A stretch of DNA of 64,000 nt from Yersinia pekkanenii (GTDB lineage: Bacteria; Pseudomonadota; Gammaproteobacteria; Enterobacterales; Enterobacteriaceae). The position numbers were made by a program, and so were the translations under genes. The DNA lies in contig NZ_CQAZ01000013.1 in NCBI RefSeq assembly GCF_001152565.1, positions 1 through 64,000 of the forward strand. Direction: 5' to 3'. Below the pieces are notes generated by a model, which did not search any database, was not told where the DNA came from, and was given only the letters and a program-made list of their open reading frames with translations. Shown here piece by piece: positions 62,991 to 64,000 of this stretch (position 1 is the first letter of the stretch; every line of letters starts with the position of its first letter).

Positions 62991-63337
62991 GTTTTTGGTA
63001 TTACTAAGACTATTCGTTAATGATAACCCGCCCCGCCAATCAAATTAGCGGCGGGACCTAAACTGAAACCTCATGAGCGATAGTACGAGATCAGACGGAA
63101 AATTATCTCAGCACTTCTGGTAGTTTGGCAACCGAATAAATCGTTGTACACGTCGTGGGAGGGAAACCATACGTTTTTATCGGCGTATCAACGTTATTAA
63201 AAACCTCGGAGCTCAATTCGGTAACCCTTGTAAGCTAAATCGGGCGCAGCGTCAAATTTAGAAGCCTCCTATCACACAAAAAGTTGCAGAAAGTCACCAA
63301 GAACGGCCTATTTCGATAAAATCGCATCTCACAGCAC
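62991..63337 (-). promoter_or_regulatory. hofQ-aroK intergenic region
   Basis: This 347-base gap should carry the aroKB promoter. A 6-bp GC hairpin (CCCGCC/GGCGGG, 63032-63055, 12-base loop) lies in the probable aroK leader, and a -35-like TTGACG lies near 63250 on the minus strand. No coding remnant was recognised. Confidence 0.4.
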
Positions 63338-64000
63338 TCAGGCACTGATTAATTTTGGCGTAATGAAAATCACTAACTCCCGACGACTTTGTTGTTGGCC
63401 ATTTTGTTTAAACAGTGCTCCCAACCAAGGAATATCCGCCAATATGGGGACTTTATTAACGCCCTGACTACTTTTTTGTTGGAAAATACCTCCCAGCACA
63501 ATAGTTTCACCATCGTTTACGGTTATTTGGGTTGTTATCTCCTGCTTATCTATTAGTAATGCTTCACTATCACCGCGTTTAATTGCCATGCCAGGCATAT
63601 TTTGGCTAATTTTCAAGTTTAGAGTAATTTTGCCATTACGCAGTATTTTTGGTGTTACTTCCATCCCTAATACTGCTTCTTTGAATTCGATAGTCGGTGC
63701 CTCTTTTTTACCTCGCGAGACTGTATAAGGAATATCGGAACCCTGTTTTATACTGGCAGTTTGCTGATGCGAAGTCACCAAGCGTGGGCTGGCAATAATA
63801 TCAACCTGGTTTTCTTGTTCCAACGCGCTAAGCTCCAGTTCCAGTAGACGCCCGCCGATACGGGCAACATTGAATCCTGCACTGACCGCACTATTTAGCA
63901 GCGGTAAATTGACATTAAAATTATTCACCCTGAGCGAGCTGGCATGCTTTGCTTCATTCATCCCCCAACGGACACCAAGTTCCTGCAAGCTTTCTCGGCT
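63338..64000 (-). CDS. hofQ: HofQ, outer-membrane secretin for DNA uptake (partial)
   Basis: The coding frame runs into the right window edge without a start, so only the C-terminal 220 residues are seen. This is the secretin core: VDIIASPRLVTSHQQTA, IKQGSDIPY, VNDGETIVLGGIFQQ and ILADIPWLGALFKQ near the end are typical of the GspD/PilQ/ComE family. In E. coli hofMNOPQ is used to take up DNA as nutrient. It is the gene upstream of aroKB in E. coli too. Confidence 0.92.
   Translation of the reverse strand, partial: SRESLQELGVRWGMNEAKHASSLRVNNFNVNLPLLNSAVSAGFNVARIGGRLLELELSALEQENQVDIIASPRLVTSHQQTASIKQGSDIPYTVSRGKKEAPTIEFKEAVLGMEVTPKILRNGKITLNLKISQNMPGMAIKRGDSEALLIDKQEITTQITVNDGETIVLGGIFQQKSSQGVNKVPILADIPWLGALFKQNGQQQSRRELVIFITPKLISA

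Overview
The window is chromosomal DNA from an enterobacterium, almost certainly a Yersinia species (order Enterobacterales). The protein sequences are close to their Escherichia coli counterparts. The gene order follows the E. coli rplQ-to-hofQ segment, with taurine and glycosyltransferase genes inserted between yheS and yheT. ERIC-type repeats lie in several gaps, one carrying the roughly 75-base internal insertion I associate with Yersinia. I cannot name the species. No rRNA, tRNA, insertion sequence, prophage or CRISPR array was seen.

Layout. Positions 1-20500 (minus strand) hold zntR, a decayed yhdN, the alpha operon (rpsM-rpsK-rpsD-rpoA-rplQ), the spc operon (rplN to rpmJ, with secY), the S10 operon (rpsJ to rpsQ), bfd-bfr, and the str operon (rpsL-rpsG-fusA-tuf). 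Their autoregulatory leaders and promoters are well preserved. Positions 20500-27300 hold tusBCD-yheO, fkpA, slyX, slyD and kefGB-yheV. Positions 27385-36200 hold yheS, then an accessory block: a family 2 and a family 9 glycosyltransferase, tauABCD for taurine sulfur scavenging, a frameshifted PhzF remnant and a LysE-type exporter. Positions 36283-46450 return to the shared order: yheTU-prkB, yhfA, crp, yhfK, argD, pabA and ppiA. A HerA/YjgR-type ATPase gene sits where I recall fic-yhfG in E. coli. A second accessory block at 46750-49310 has a GH4 phospho-beta-glucosidase and a LacI-family regulator, with a perfect 20-bp operator-like palindrome at the glucosidase promoter. Then follow tsgA, nirBDC-cysG (anaerobic nitrite reduction plus siroheme synthesis), and on the minus strand hofQ(partial)-aroK-aroB-damX-dam-rpe-gph-trpS.

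How the genes work together. The first third builds ribosomes and elongation factors, with feedback by S4, S8, L4 and S7. TusBCD relays sulfur for tRNA 2-thiouridine. FkpA, SlyD and PpiA are prolyl isomerases. CysG makes siroheme, which NirB needs. TauABCD feeds sulfite to the cell under sulfate starvation. AroKB acts in the shikimate pathway and PabA in folate synthesis.

No clear new multigene system was found; most of the window is conserved core. The observations most worth following are the possible pseudoknot before cysG, the ERIC-embedded LacI/GH4 locus, two gene remnants (yhdN and phzF), two unassigned intergenic palindromes and a 15-bp in-frame tandem repeat in damX.
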